NCBI GenBank assembly: GCA_018828585.1
Contig: JAHJVW010000012.1
Span: 1-64,000, forward strand
Length of the DNA stretch: 64,000 bases
Direction of reading: 5' to 3'
Origin: Bacteroidota bacterium
GTDB taxonomy: Bacteria; Bacteroidota; Bacteroidia; Sphingobacteriales; Sphingobacteriaceae
Each line of letters starts with the position of its first letter. The stretch's first letter is position 1. A program made the translations under genes and the position numbers. Under the pieces are notes generated by a model. It saw only the letters and a list, made by a program, of their open reading frames with translations, did no database searches and was not told the origin of the DNA. Shown here in pieces: positions 1-8,967 of this stretch.

Positions 1-50
1 AAGGACTATATCGCCGCCGGCGACATCTTCCAGGTCGTGATCAGCCACCA
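1..50 (+). other. Foreign high-GC segment (TrpE-like), probable chimeric end
   Basis: About 50 bases of clearly higher GC than the rest of the window. Read on the plus strand they encode KDYIAAGDIFQVVISH with G or C at nearly every third codon position, apart from AAG-GAC-TAT style exceptions. This peptide resembles the conserved (Y)I-AGDIFQVV-S segment of anthranilate synthase component I (TrpE). It abruptly replaces the expected continuation of the minus-strand dehydrogenase gene that begins at 325. The segment is best read as an assembly or library chimera. It could also be a true rearrangement, but the codon usage is that of a high-GC organism. Confidence 0.7.
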
Positions 51-325
51 TCCCAAGCTAATTTTGGGTTTTGCTCTCCCGTTGCTGATAATAAAGCTGC
101 CAATAGATAAACCTGAGTAGGCTTATATTTAGTGAATATGACTTTTAAATTGTCCTTATCTAAAACGTTTACAAACTCGAAAGGGCCACCATTTTTAATA
201 TCATAATCAGGACGACGGATATCGCAAGCTACCACATTGCTTTCGCCATTAATTTTACGAAGCTCGGTTACCAATTCGGTTCCAATTTGTCCGTTAGAAC
301 CTATTACTAAAATTTTTTCTACCAT
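51..325 (-). CDS. NAD-dependent epimerase/dehydratase, L-threonine 3-dehydrogenase-like (N-terminal part)
   Basis: About the first 91 residues of a short-chain-type dehydrogenase. The Rossmann glycine motif GSNGQIG is at residues 9-15, and a conserved ATGEQNPKLAWD stretch is at the break. This pattern matches the SDR-type L-threonine 3-dehydrogenases of Bacteroidota, which oxidise threonine to 2-amino-3-ketobutyrate with NAD+. The specific substrate is inferred from family resemblance. After ...KLAWD the frame runs into unrelated high-GC DNA, giving GG and a stop, so the gene is cut by the junction at about position 50. A perfect TAnnTTTG promoter element lies upstream at 349-356. Confidence 0.75.
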
Positions 326-348
326 TGGCTTATACAGGATTTAAAGGG

Positions 349-356
349 CAAAGGTA
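349..356 (-). promoter_or_regulatory. -7 promoter element TACCTTTG for the dehydrogenase gene
   Basis: On the minus strand the sequence reads TACCTTTG, a perfect match to the Bacteroidota -7 consensus TAnnTTTG. It lies 23 bases before the ATG at 325, so the leader would be short (about 20 nt). No clear -33 TTTG was found. Confidence 0.55.
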
Positions 357-429
357 AATATTGTTTAGTGAATGGCGAAGGCTTAAGATTAGAAGTATTG
401 TTCTGATTTTGAGCTTGATTTTTTGCGCT

Positions 430-478
430 AGGGATTGAAGCGGCATTCCCGTCTGTTTTTTGGCGGGCTTTTTTTTAT
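430..478. repeat. GATTGAAGCGG dispersed motif with hairpin and T-run
   Basis: Contains GGATTGAAGCGGCATTCCCGTC, then a hairpin CCCGTC...GGCGGG followed by a run of T. The hairpin can act as a terminator on the plus strand. The GATTGAAGYG core recurs, often inverted, near 28630, 35340 and 36990, so this looks like one member of a dispersed intergenic repeat family. It lies between two minus-strand genes. Confidence 0.45.
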
Positions 479-576
479 TAATGCGAGTGGCGCCTGATCG
501 CTATCGGACAAAGAAATAAGATAAAAAAAGAGATATATTAGTAAGCCTGTAATCATAAATCAGGACCGCCTATATA

Positions 577-3500
577 CTATTCAAACTTAGCGGCAGAAAC
601 AGCAGTTTTCTTATACTTTTTCACATTTCCGTTCAAATCAAAAAGTTCCGTATAAATAATATAAATTCCAGTTTTCGCCTTGTTATTATCCTGATCTATT
701 CCATCCCAAATCCATTCGCCTTGTGTAGCCAAAGTTTGATTTTGCACTAATTTCTTGATGAGCTTCCCTTGGTCGTTATAAATAGTCACATTCGCTACAT
801 AATTCGCCTGTGGTAAATTGAATAAAATCCGCAACACATCTTCAAAGCCATCATTATCTGGCGAGAAGGTTTGTGATGCTAAAGAAATCTCATTTTTTGC
901 AGATACATTTTCTAAAAATTGAGAATTTTTATCAGCCGGAGTAGCATAACCCACTGAGGCCGTTGCCGATCTAAAATTTCCTGACGTATTGGTAGGCTGT
1001 GTAAAACTACTCCTTTCTAAAGAAACACCATTTAAATCTTTCAATAAGGCAAAATGCATTTTCTTATCATAATTCAGTTGGTCTATCCTAGCATTGTCTT
1101 TATTCAAAACCACTGCTTTTCCATTGTCATCATTATAAGAGGGCATGCTTGCAACTTTGATGAAATGATTAGGATGAGTAGTGAAATATTGAGATTTTAC
1201 GGTATCTGGATTACTTGTTATTACCCATAAGGTTTGTGGTTGAAATATCAATTGTGTACTGCTGATATTTTTTATTTGAATCACAGAATCTTTATCATTG
1301 ACAGCGGCAATTTTTAGATTTTTAAAATCTAATATTTTGTCAGAATTGTTATATACTTCTATGAAATCGACTCCGTCTGATCTAGGATTGAATAAGATTT
1401 CGTTGATCAATACATCGTTTTTGCCAGCTATTGCTGGATAAACAAAAGTTTGAGTTTGGTTATTTAATATATTAGAGCCGCAATCTGTTAAACCATTTAC
1501 AGTTACCGTATAAGATTTATTTCTGCTTAAAAACTGATTGTATTTAATTTCAATAGTTGAAAATGAAGGTCCGATTGGGATTGCTGATTGTGGAACACCT
1601 GCACCGTTATTGATGCTGAAATGGCTAGCTAAAGTTGCCTGCAAACTATCTAGCCCCCTATTAAAAGTTAAGATAACGGTCAAGCTGTCTTTTAATACGG
1701 CAGATACAAAAGATAAAGGAGTTGTGTTTTTATTACTCAGATAAATAGAGTTTTGACGACCGGGCGTTCCGCCAGTTACATCCACACTTGCCGAATAATT
1801 TTGTGAAGGTTTACAAGTTGAAAGTGGATCAATTAATTCCAATGTCCAGCCACCGGTTTTCTTAACAGCATCTTTGTACCCATTACTGTCATAAGATAAG
1901 CGATGGAATTCAGTCCCCTTGTTATTTTTTAATACTAAAGTTCCTTTTTCATTATTTAATGCTGGAAATGATGCCAATCCTAGGGTCTTACCATAAACTT
2001 GATAATCCAACGTATCTCTATCGGCACACACAATTAAAAATCCATTGGGTTGAATACTGCCTTTATTGAAAATGATTTTTCGAGTACCATATTCGTAAAT
2101 CATATTGACTAATGAAACGGTGGAATCACTCAAGTTTTTCAATTCGAAAAATTCAGATTCGGGTAATCCGATTGAAGGGCTAGGGTCTGGAAATATTTCA
2201 TTAATGACAACGGGATAATTAATAGGAGTAACAAAAGGCTTAGTAAATGATTGTGAATCATTCATTTCGAAACCATTACAGTTAAATAGATTACTAGCTA
2301 AAATTGTATATGGTACCCCCTCTTGAAAAGGTTGAGAATAATAAAGTTTAAAGCTTCTATAATTAATTTTATTGAAGACAACTTGCTTTGGAAGTCCTAA
2401 TTTTTGTGATGAAAAAATAGCCTGATTTATCTTGGAAGTATCAGAGTAAAAGTTTAAAAATACTTCTATAATTGTGTCATTAAGCATCACAATCTGCTGG
2501 ATTTTTAAATCTGAAGCCGTGTTGAAGTTATTATTGATACTGTTAATTTTCCCTGGCGTTCCGCCAATGCTATTTTCACTTGCAGCCCAATTGTAAAAAC
2601 CATTACAAGATTTTTCTTTAAGAGATATCTTCTCCAAAGTCCAACCACCAGGCTTTTTAAGCGAATTTTTATACCAAGTATCAGCGTATGCTACTGAATC
2701 AACTAATTTTTCGGTATGACTTTTAAGAATTATTCTGCCTGTGGTATTTAATAAAGAAGGGAAAGAAGATGGAGCTATCACTTTCCCGAATGGTTGATAA
2801 GCAAGTGTATCTGCAACAGCACAAACAATGATATAATCATTTGGTAATATTTTTTTTGTTCCAAATTTACCTTTTGAAGTTCCGTTAGAAATGGAGTAAT
2901 CTTTTAGGTCAACAGTATCTTTACTATTATTAAAAATTTCTACAAACTCTATCAAGGGTAAGCCTACTTCGGGCGAGGGATCGGCAAATATTTCTGAAAT
3001 AATGAGCTTAGCAGTATCAGGTCTCAATGCCGCTGTTTTGAAAGAAAAGTTTTTGTTGCCTGTTATAGCTTTTCCACTACAATCGTTTATGTTTCCTAAC
3101 TGGAGTTGAAAATTAGTAGCCGGTTGAAACTTAGAAAAAGTTAAGGTGATTTTTTGCTGACTGATATCAGATGTGATAGATTTTAAACTGATGGAAGGCT
3201 GAATGGTAAAGTTAGTAGTAATCAGTGCAGATTGATCCAATGATTTTGAGAAAGAAATCAGCAAAGTGGAATCCGTTAATTTATAAAAGCTGTCTACTTT
3301 AAATATTAAAGCATCATAATTTACGATATTTACTGAATTTTGCTTACCCGGTGTTCCTCCACTAATGTCCTTAGAGGATGTCCATGCTATGGCATCTTTG
3401 CAGATTGAAAAAAGATCTAATTTCTCCAAAGACCAACCTCCCCCTTTTTTTGTAGCATCCCTATACCAAGTATCGGCGTAAGCCACAGAATCGATTAATC

Positions 3501-5565
3501 TTTCCGTATGACTTTTGAGAATTACTTTTCCAGCGGTATTTGTAAGTGTAGGAAAAGAGGAAGGAGCTATTATCTTTCCATAAGATTGATAAGACAAGGA
3601 ATCGGCCGCAGGGCAAACAATCACATACTCATTAGGAAGGATTTTTTTCGTTCCAAATTTTCCTTTTGAAGTACCATTAGAAATGGAGTAATCTTTTAAA
3701 TCAACGGTGTCTTTACCAGCGTTGTAGATTTCTATAAACTCGATTAATGGCAAACCAACCTCGGGGGAGGGGTCGGCAAATATTTCTGAAATAATGAGCT
3801 TAGCGGTATCAGTTCTTAATGCCGCGGTTTTGAAAGAAAAGTTTTTGTTGCCTGTTATAGCTTTTCCACTACAATCGTTCATGTTTCCTAACTGGAGTTG
3901 ATAAGTAGTAGCCGGTTGGAACTTCGAAAAAGTTAAGGTGACTTTTTGTTGACTAATATCAGAGTTGATTGATTTTAAAATGCTTGTTGGCTGCAAGTTG
4001 AAATTCCCCGAAATTAAAGAATTTTGGTCTAATGATTTAGAAAAAACGACGAGTAAAGTTGAATCATTTTGTTTGGAAAAAGAATCGACTTTTAGTGATA
4101 AGGCATCATAATTTGAAATATTGACAGAGTTTAGTTTGCCAGGTGTTCCTCCACTAGAATCATTAGAGGCTTTCCATGCGGTAGCTCCCAGACAATTTGA
4201 AAAGGGATCTATTCTTTCCAGAGACCATCCTCCCGCTTTTTTTGTAGCATCTCTATACCAAGTATCGGCGTAAGAAACCGAGGATATCACATTTCCATTT
4301 TGATCTGATAAGGTAATCACATCATTGCTATTATTTAATGATGGCCATGGTGATAAACCTATTACTTTCCCATATTTTTTAAATTCAGCAGTATCTGCTT
4401 TAGCACATAAAATGATATAAGAATTCGCTTTAATGCTGTCGTTCCCAAAAGTAGCGGTGCTAGTTTGGTCGCTGTATTTAAAACCGACTAAGCCAATATC
4501 TTCGGTAGTTCTATTATAAATTTCTATAAACTCAACCGATGGTAAATCTACTTGCGGACTAGGATCTGGGAAAATCTCGTTGATAACAATATCATTCAAT
4601 TTCGCGGTATAGGGTTTTCTATAAAAGAAGGTTTTACTTTGAGGAGTTACACTGGTATTCCCTTTAATATCTTTAATTGTATTTACCGTAGCTGTATAAT
4701 TTCCAGTACTCAATTGGGTAGCCATATTTAAAGTGACCACGTTTCCACTAACGGTAACACTCGAAGGTTGAATATTTCCTGGCGTGATATTGTAATGACT
4801 GGTAATAGCCGCATCACTTGGATTAACAGCTTCATTAAAATTAAGTAAAATGGCGGTGCCATTAGTAGTACCCGCGGTTGTTAAAACCGGAGGGTCAACA
4901 TCTACAACAATATCCTGTATAACAATATTGTCGAAAAAGTGCTTTTGATGAAATGATGCTGTGGACTGCTGAATAAAAAAACCAAAAGAAGTGGTGGTGG
5001 TAAAGGTATTGTCCAGAACAGCACCTTCGGTAACAAAATTATTTCCCGTTCCTGTACTGTCTCGCTCTACCGTAAATTTGCCATTGCTTTCTCTGGTCAC
5101 CTTAAATTTAAAAGGATTGTTGGAACTGCTTCCTACTGACCCATCTCTGCCATCAATAATCTTTGTACTGGTTCCGGTAGTACCAGATCTTTTATATAAT
5201 GCTATTTCATCAGCCGTATTTCCCATTCTCAAGAAATACCCATTGATATTGGTGCTTTTTAAATCTGCGCTATTGCTAATAAGGTAAACATCTACATAAT
5301 TGGCTCCAGAGGTTGCAAACTGCAAGTTTACATCAAATTCCCAGGTACAATTTAAAGCCTTACTATTGGGCGTGGAGATATAGAAACCGGAATTGGCGAC
5401 GGTAGAATTTGATCTTAATTGCTGATTGATCACTACAAAATTTGAACTGACATCCGCCTGCCATACAGGATTTTGTGTGAAATTACCATCACTAAAATTG
5501 TCTAAAACTTGTGAAAACGCAATTTTTGAAATAAATAGCGTCAAAAGCAGTAAAAACTTTCTCAT
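577..5565 (-). CDS. Large secreted lamin-tail-domain/Ig-like repeat protein with C-terminal gliding-type module
   Basis: A protein of about 1660 residues starting at MRKFLLLLTLFISKIAFSQ, a clean signal peptide. The longer frame upstream adds only MYYLSGAN and was rejected. After an N-terminal jelly-roll-like region (about 20-220) there is an SbsA-type Ig-like domain. Then come five lamin-tail-like domains, each opening with a variant of (I/V)INEIFPDPSP...EFIEIYN, alternating with Ig-like segments. The C-terminus has SPDNDGFED...IYNDQG..I..W.G.D..G..GIYIY, the pattern of CHU_C/gliding-motility modules of type IX-secreted surface proteins. Function beyond a cell-surface, adhesive or structural role is unknown. 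It is divergent from asd. Confidence 0.8.
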   Translation of the reverse strand: MRKFLLLLTLFISKIAFSQVLDNFSDGNFTQNPVWQADVSSNFVVINQQLRSNSTVANSGFYISTPNSKALNCTWEFDVNLQFATSGANYVDVYLISNSADLKSTNINGYFLRMGNTADEIALYKRSGTTGTSTKIIDGRDGSVGSSSNNPFKFKVTRESNGKFTVERDSTGTGNNFVTEGAVLDNTFTTTTSFGFFIQQSTASFHQKHFFDNIVIQDIVVDVDPPVLTTAGTTNGTAILLNFNEAVNPSDAAITSHYNITPGNIQPSSVTVSGNVVTLNMATQLSTGNYTATVNTIKDIKGNTSVTPQSKTFFYRKPYTAKLNDIVINEIFPDPSPQVDLPSVEFIEIYNRTTEDIGLVGFKYSDQTSTATFGNDSIKANSYIILCAKADTAEFKKYGKVIGLSPWPSLNNSNDVITLSDQNGNVISSVSYADTWYRDATKKAGGWSLERIDPFSNCLGATAWKASNDSSGGTPGKLNSVNISNYDALSLKVDSFSKQNDSTLLVVFSKSLDQNSLISGNFNLQPTSILKSINSDISQQKVTLTFSKFQPATTYQLQLGNMNDCSGKAITGNKNFSFKTAALRTDTAKLIISEIFADPSPEVGLPLIEFIEIYNAGKDTVDLKDYSISNGTSKGKFGTKKILPNEYVIVCPAADSLSYQSYGKIIAPSSFPTLTNTAGKVILKSHTERLIDSVAYADTWYRDATKKGGGWSLEKLDLFSICKDAIAWTSSKDISGGTPGKQNSVNIVNYDALIFKVDSFYKLTDSTLLISFSKSLDQSALITTNFTIQPSISLKSITSDISQQKITLTFSKFQPATNFQLQLGNINDCSGKAITGNKNFSFKTAALRPDTAKLIISEIFADPSPEVGLPLIEFVEIFNNSKDTVDLKDYSISNGTSKGKFGTKKILPNDYIIVCAVADTLAYQPFGKVIAPSSFPSLLNTTGRIILKSHTEKLVDSVAYADTWYKNSLKKPGGWTLEKISLKEKSCNGFYNWAASENSIGGTPGKINSINNNFNTASDLKIQQIVMLNDTIIEVFLNFYSDTSKINQAIFSSQKLGLPKQVVFNKINYRSFKLYYSQPFQEGVPYTILASNLFNCNGFEMNDSQSFTKPFVTPINYPVVINEIFPDPSPSIGLPESEFFELKNLSDSTVSLVNMIYEYGTRKIIFNKGSIQPNGFLIVCADRDTLDYQVYGKTLGLASFPALNNEKGTLVLKNNKGTEFHRLSYDSNGYKDAVKKTGGWTLELIDPLSTCKPSQNYSASVDVTGGTPGRQNSIYLSNKNTTPLSFVSAVLKDSLTVILTFNRGLDSLQATLASHFSINNGAGVPQSAIPIGPSFSTIEIKYNQFLSRNKSYTVTVNGLTDCGSNILNNQTQTFVYPAIAGKNDVLINEILFNPRSDGVDFIEVYNNSDKILDFKNLKIAAVNDKDSVIQIKNISSTQLIFQPQTLWVITSNPDTVKSQYFTTHPNHFIKVASMPSYNDDNGKAVVLNKDNARIDQLNYDKKMHFALLKDLNGVSLERSSFTQPTNTSGNFRSATASVGYATPADKNSQFLENVSAKNEISLASQTFSPDNDGFEDVLRILFNLPQANYVANVTIYNDQGKLIKKLVQNQTLATQGEWIWDGIDQDNNKAKTGIYIIYTELFDLNGNVKKYKKTAVSAAKFE
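2650..4232. repeat. Two tandem ~792-bp internal repeats in the lamin-tail protein gene
   Basis: The coding DNA around 2650-3440 and 3440-4230 is repeated with a constant offset of 792 bp (264 codons). Stretches near 3041-3100 and 3833-3892 are almost identical over tens of bases. Each unit encodes one Ig-like segment plus one lamin-tail domain beginning TAKLIISEIFADPSPEVGLP. The high DNA identity points to a recent in-frame duplication, whereas the other lamin-tail units in the gene are more diverged. Confidence 0.85.
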
Positions 5566-5630
5566 ATTTGCCCCAGATAGATAGTACACAAGTTACTAAA
5601 AAATTAATAATTTAAAAAGTAAGAAAAATC

Positions 5631-6626
5631 ATGAAAGTTGCAGTTGTAGGCGCCACCGGCCTTGTTGGTACGGTAATGTTAAAAGTTTTAGCAGAGCGCA
5701 ATTTCCCAGTTACAGAATTAATTCCGGTTGCCTCTGAAAAGAGCAAGGGTAAGGAAATTGAATTCAAGGGAAAGAAGTACAAGGTGGTAACTGTTGATGA
5801 AGCCATTGCCATGAAACCTGATGTTGCTTTATTTTCTGCCGGGGGCTCAACTTCTACAGAACAGGCTCCAAAATTTGCAGCCATAGGCACTACTGTGATT
5901 GACAATTCATCAGCATGGAGAATGGATCCAACAAAAAAATTGATCGTACCAGAAGTGAATGCTAACGTATTAACCGCGGATGATAAAATTATTGCAAACC
6001 CAAATTGCAGCACCATACAAATGGTGGTGGCTTTAAAGCCGCTGCATGACGAATATAAAATCAAGCGAGTAGTAGTTTCTACCTACCAATCAGTTACCGG
6101 AACAGGTGTGAAAGCGGTAGACCAGTTAATGAACGAGCGTAAGGGAATTATGGATGGTCCAATGGCTTATGCTTACCCAATCGATTTAAATGTAATCCCT
6201 CAAATTGATGTTTTCCAAGACAATGGATACACCAAAGAGGAAATGAAAATGATTTTGGAGACTAAGAAAATTATGGGCGATGACAGCATCAGAGTTACTG
6301 CAACTACAGTTCGTATTCCGGTAATGGGCGGTCACTCCGAGGCTTTGAATATCGAATTTGAAAACGATTTTGAGTTAGCTAAAGTTCGCAAATTATTAGC
6401 CGCAACCAGTGGAGTAATTGTCGTAGACGATCCTGCAAATGCGAAATACCCAATGCCAATGGATGCGCATGAAAAAGACGAGGTTTTTGTCGGTCGTATC
6501 CGAAGAGACGAGTCGCAAGATAACACTTTAAACATGTGGGTTGTTGCAGATAACCTTAGAAAAGGTGCAGCGACCAATGCGGTTCAAATTGCAGAGTATT
6601 TATTGATTAAGAATCTGATAGGGTAA
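5631..6626 (+). CDS. asd: Aspartate-semialdehyde dehydrogenase
   Basis: 331 residues, normal family length. It reduces aspartyl phosphate to aspartate semialdehyde with NADPH in the route to lysine/diaminopimelate, threonine and methionine. The N-terminal GATGLVG is the NADP-binding loop. NPNCSTIQ at about residues 124-131 carries the catalytic cysteine, followed by the conserved YQSVTGTG segment and the GGHSEA segment with the active-site histidine. Monocistronic: divergent from the surface-protein gene and closed by a hairpin terminator at 6650. Confidence 0.95.
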   Translation: MKVAVVGATGLVGTVMLKVLAERNFPVTELIPVASEKSKGKEIEFKGKKYKVVTVDEAIAMKPDVALFSAGGSTSTEQAPKFAAIGTTVIDNSSAWRMDPTKKLIVPEVNANVLTADDKIIANPNCSTIQMVVALKPLHDEYKIKRVVVSTYQSVTGTGVKAVDQLMNERKGIMDGPMAYAYPIDLNVIPQIDVFQDNGYTKEEMKMILETKKIMGDDSIRVTATTVRIPVMGGHSEALNIEFENDFELAKVRKLLAATSGVIVVDDPANAKYPMPMDAHEKDEVFVGRIRRDESQDNTLNMWVVADNLRKGAATNAVQIAEYLLIKNLIG

Positions 6627-6649
6627 GCAAAAATTCTTTTATAAATAGG

Positions 6650-6680
6650 AGCCTTTACTTTTTTGGTAGAGGCTTTTTTT
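6650..6680 (+). terminator. Rho-independent terminator of asd
   Basis: AGCCTTTAC and GTAGAGGCT form a nine-pair stem with one G-U pair around a T-rich loop, followed by a run of seven T. Confidence 0.8.
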
Positions 6681-6965
6681 ATGTCATGCTTAATTTATTT
6701 CAGTATCTCATGATGCATATTTATTACAATGCAATATTAATTTTTTTGAAAAGCGAGGTCCTTCATTTATCTGTTCCGATAGTCTGGCTGCCCGTAATCG
6801 CTTTTTTTGTGACCATCAAAAGCATTAAAAGACCTTAACATTGGTATAATCTCAGTTTGCAACTTATCAGTTATGCGGAAACCATCAGAGCCTTCAATTT
6901 TCAAAAGACATTTAGTGACCTCTTCGAGACAATTAAATGAGGCAAGGATTTTTTATCCGAGTTAG
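6681..6965. repeat. Intergenic repeat remnants and a broken reading frame
   Basis: No intact gene. The start (6684-6710) has GTCATGCTTAATTTATTTCAG, closely related to 35147-35167. At 6776-6806 lies CCGATAGTCTGGCTGCCCGTAATCG, related to 35280 and, inverted, to 37020. On the minus strand, about 6770-6945 reads as an open frame without a start codon (contains FNCLEEVTKCLLKIEGSDG and MLRSFNAFDGHKK), possibly the tail of a decayed gene. The family of that peptide is not recognised. Confidence 0.45.
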
Positions 6966-8102
6966 TTAATCGTCAGTGTTGCCAATAGCTACCTTTTTCT
7001 TTTTTATACCCAGTTTAGTTGCAAGCTTATTTTGTTTCGCTTCTTCATCACCCAAGATAATTCCCCATGGTTTTAAACTTTCAACGCGGTCGAAAATAAT
7101 CTTCAACACGGCAATAACGGGTATAGACAAGAACATCCCAGGAATGCCCCAAATCATTTCGCCAACAATAACACCTAATACGGTAATCAATGCGTTAATT
7201 CTTACTTTAGACCCAACAACCAGCGGCAATAAAACATTACTATCTATGAGGTGGGTGACGACAAGCGTTATCACGACCCAAATAACTTTTGTGCTTTCTG
7301 GCGAAGTACCTAGAGTAACCACAGAACTGATAATAAGTGCTGTAAATATACCGATGTAGGGAATAATGTTAAATAGTCCTGTGATGAGTCCAAGTAGAAT
7401 CGCATAGCGAACATCCATAATGGAGAATATTACACTTATGCTTATGGCCACAATTCCCATTTCTATAAGGAGTCCGATGATATATTTTCGGATCATATAC
7501 TGTACTTGTTCGATGATTTCATGAACGATCGATTTGTTTTCGTCAAGAAATACCGATTGAAGGAATTTCATGATAAGTCGGCGATACAAGAGAAAGAAAA
7601 AGGTATAAATAAAAGTAAATACAAGAAATAGAAGAATAGATGTTAAAGAAAGTACTGTGGCACCGAAAACTGCTGTATTATCAGCAGAGATCACTTTGTT
7701 GGCAGCTGTATTTACTACTCGTAGTTGTTTTCCTCTTGATATGTTAAAATGATCCTGAATCCAACCTCTAAGTTCCCATAAGGTTTTATTGATTTGTTCC
7801 TGAAACTGTGGCCATTCTTTTGCTAGATCTGCTATTTGAGAGCCAATAACGAAAATCAATGACCCAATGAAGAACAGTAGAAGCAATACCGACAGCATGG
7901 ATGCGGCACTTCTTGGCATGTGTAATTTAGATTCGAAAAATGCTGCAACAGGTAATAACAATATTGAAAATAGACAAGAAAAAATAAGCGGTGATAAAAT
8001 TTCCTTCCCAATAATGACCAAATAGCCAATTGCAAAGAGGCTGAACAGTACGCAGGTCAGCTTAATATAAAAAGGAAGATTATTATAAGTCTTTAAATCC
8101 AT
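6966..8102 (-). CDS. AI-2E family transporter (UPF0118 membrane permease)
   Basis: About 378 residues starting at MDLKTYNNLPFYIKL; an upstream ATG would add 19 residues and puts the start far from the first membrane segment. There are paired hydrophobic helices near the N-terminus, a hydrophilic middle domain (about 70-150), then several membrane helices. The conserved GLITGLFNIIPYIGIF and DSNVLLPLVVGSKV...PVIAVLKII segments are typical of this family. Members include the TqsA/YdiK group and Na+/H+ antiporter-like proteins, so the transported substrate cannot be deduced. The C-terminus is short, lysine-rich and cytosolic. Confidence 0.88.
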   Translation of the reverse strand: MDLKTYNNLPFYIKLTCVLFSLFAIGYLVIIGKEILSPLIFSCLFSILLLPVAAFFESKLHMPRSAASMLSVLLLLFFIGSLIFVIGSQIADLAKEWPQFQEQINKTLWELRGWIQDHFNISRGKQLRVVNTAANKVISADNTAVFGATVLSLTSILLFLVFTFIYTFFFLLYRRLIMKFLQSVFLDENKSIVHEIIEQVQYMIRKYIIGLLIEMGIVAISISVIFSIMDVRYAILLGLITGLFNIIPYIGIFTALIISSVVTLGTSPESTKVIWVVITLVVTHLIDSNVLLPLVVGSKVRINALITVLGVIVGEMIWGIPGMFLSIPVIAVLKIIFDRVESLKPWGIILGDEEAKQNKLATKLGIKKKKVAIGNTDD

Positions 8103-8317
8103 AATCAGTAAACACAAAGATATTAAAACGTACTTTAATGTTTCGCTATCATTTAACAAATATGATTAAAAGATTTTGCGTTATCTGGTTTAAATCTATA
8201 TCGCAAGCTTTGTAAATTTACCAGCTTAATCTCTCATGTGAATCAGGTCTCCGTCCGCCCTTCATAAAAATGAATTTTTTACATTAATCGTAATCCAATT
8301 TTAATAAATTGCATTTC

Positions 8318-8833
8318 ATGAATCCCAAATTCAAAAAAGCCCAAATAGCAGATTTGCCACAAATTTGGGACATCATTCAAAAAGCAATCCAACGTCGAAA
8401 AGCTGATGGTAGCAATCAATGGCAAGATGGTTATCCTAATCCAGAAGTGTTGCAAAAAGACATCGAGAAGGAGGAAGGATATGTCTTAATGCTTGGAGAA
8501 ACCATTGCTGGTTATTGTGCCATCATGATCAATAATGAACCTGCATATACAGATATTGAAGGCGAATGGGTAACAAATAAAGATTTTGTGGTTTTTCATC
8601 GGGTAGCAATTGCTGAAGAGTTTTTAGGAAAAGGATTAGCAAAAAAAATGATGAGTTTTATAGAAGAATTTGCGCTAGCCAACGACATTTACAGCATAAA
8701 AGCGGATACCAATTTCGACAATATGGCTATGATGAAAGTATTTGAAAAATCGGGTTATGTTTACTGTGGGGAGGTTTATTTTAGAGGAAGTCCAAGAAAA
8801 GCTTACGAGAAAGTACTACAGGATACATTATAA
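8318..8833 (+). CDS. GNAT family N-acetyltransferase
   Basis: About 171 residues. I prefer the second ATG (MNPKFKKAQIADLPQIW), because GNAT domains start within a few residues of such a strand; the alternative start is at 8309. The acetyl-CoA binding motif A is seen as VAIAEEFLGKGLAKKMM (R/Q-x-x-G-x-G/A variant, with L-G-K-G-L-A). It is followed by NMAMMKVFEKSGYVYCGEVYF, the motif B region. The acceptor (small molecule or protein N-terminus) is not determinable. Isolated gene. Confidence 0.85.
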   Translation: MNPKFKKAQIADLPQIWDIIQKAIQRRKADGSNQWQDGYPNPEVLQKDIEKEEGYVLMLGETIAGYCAIMINNEPAYTDIEGEWVTNKDFVVFHRVAIAEEFLGKGLAKKMMSFIEEFALANDIYSIKADTNFDNMAMMKVFEKSGYVYCGEVYFRGSPRKAYEKVLQDTL

Positions 8834-8967
8834 ACACTTCTTAATTAAAAAGGATGTATTTGCCTAAAACTAGTCTCTCGGCTAGGTAGTTTGAAAATTG
8901 TTGTAACGTTTTCATCAAATTCATCTAAAAACTTTTTGCTACTGCAGTATATCTTTATTTTGCTGCG

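Noticed and set aside
1538-5287. Plus-strand open frames within 577-5565
   Set aside because: Shadows of the long repeat-protein gene on the opposite strand.
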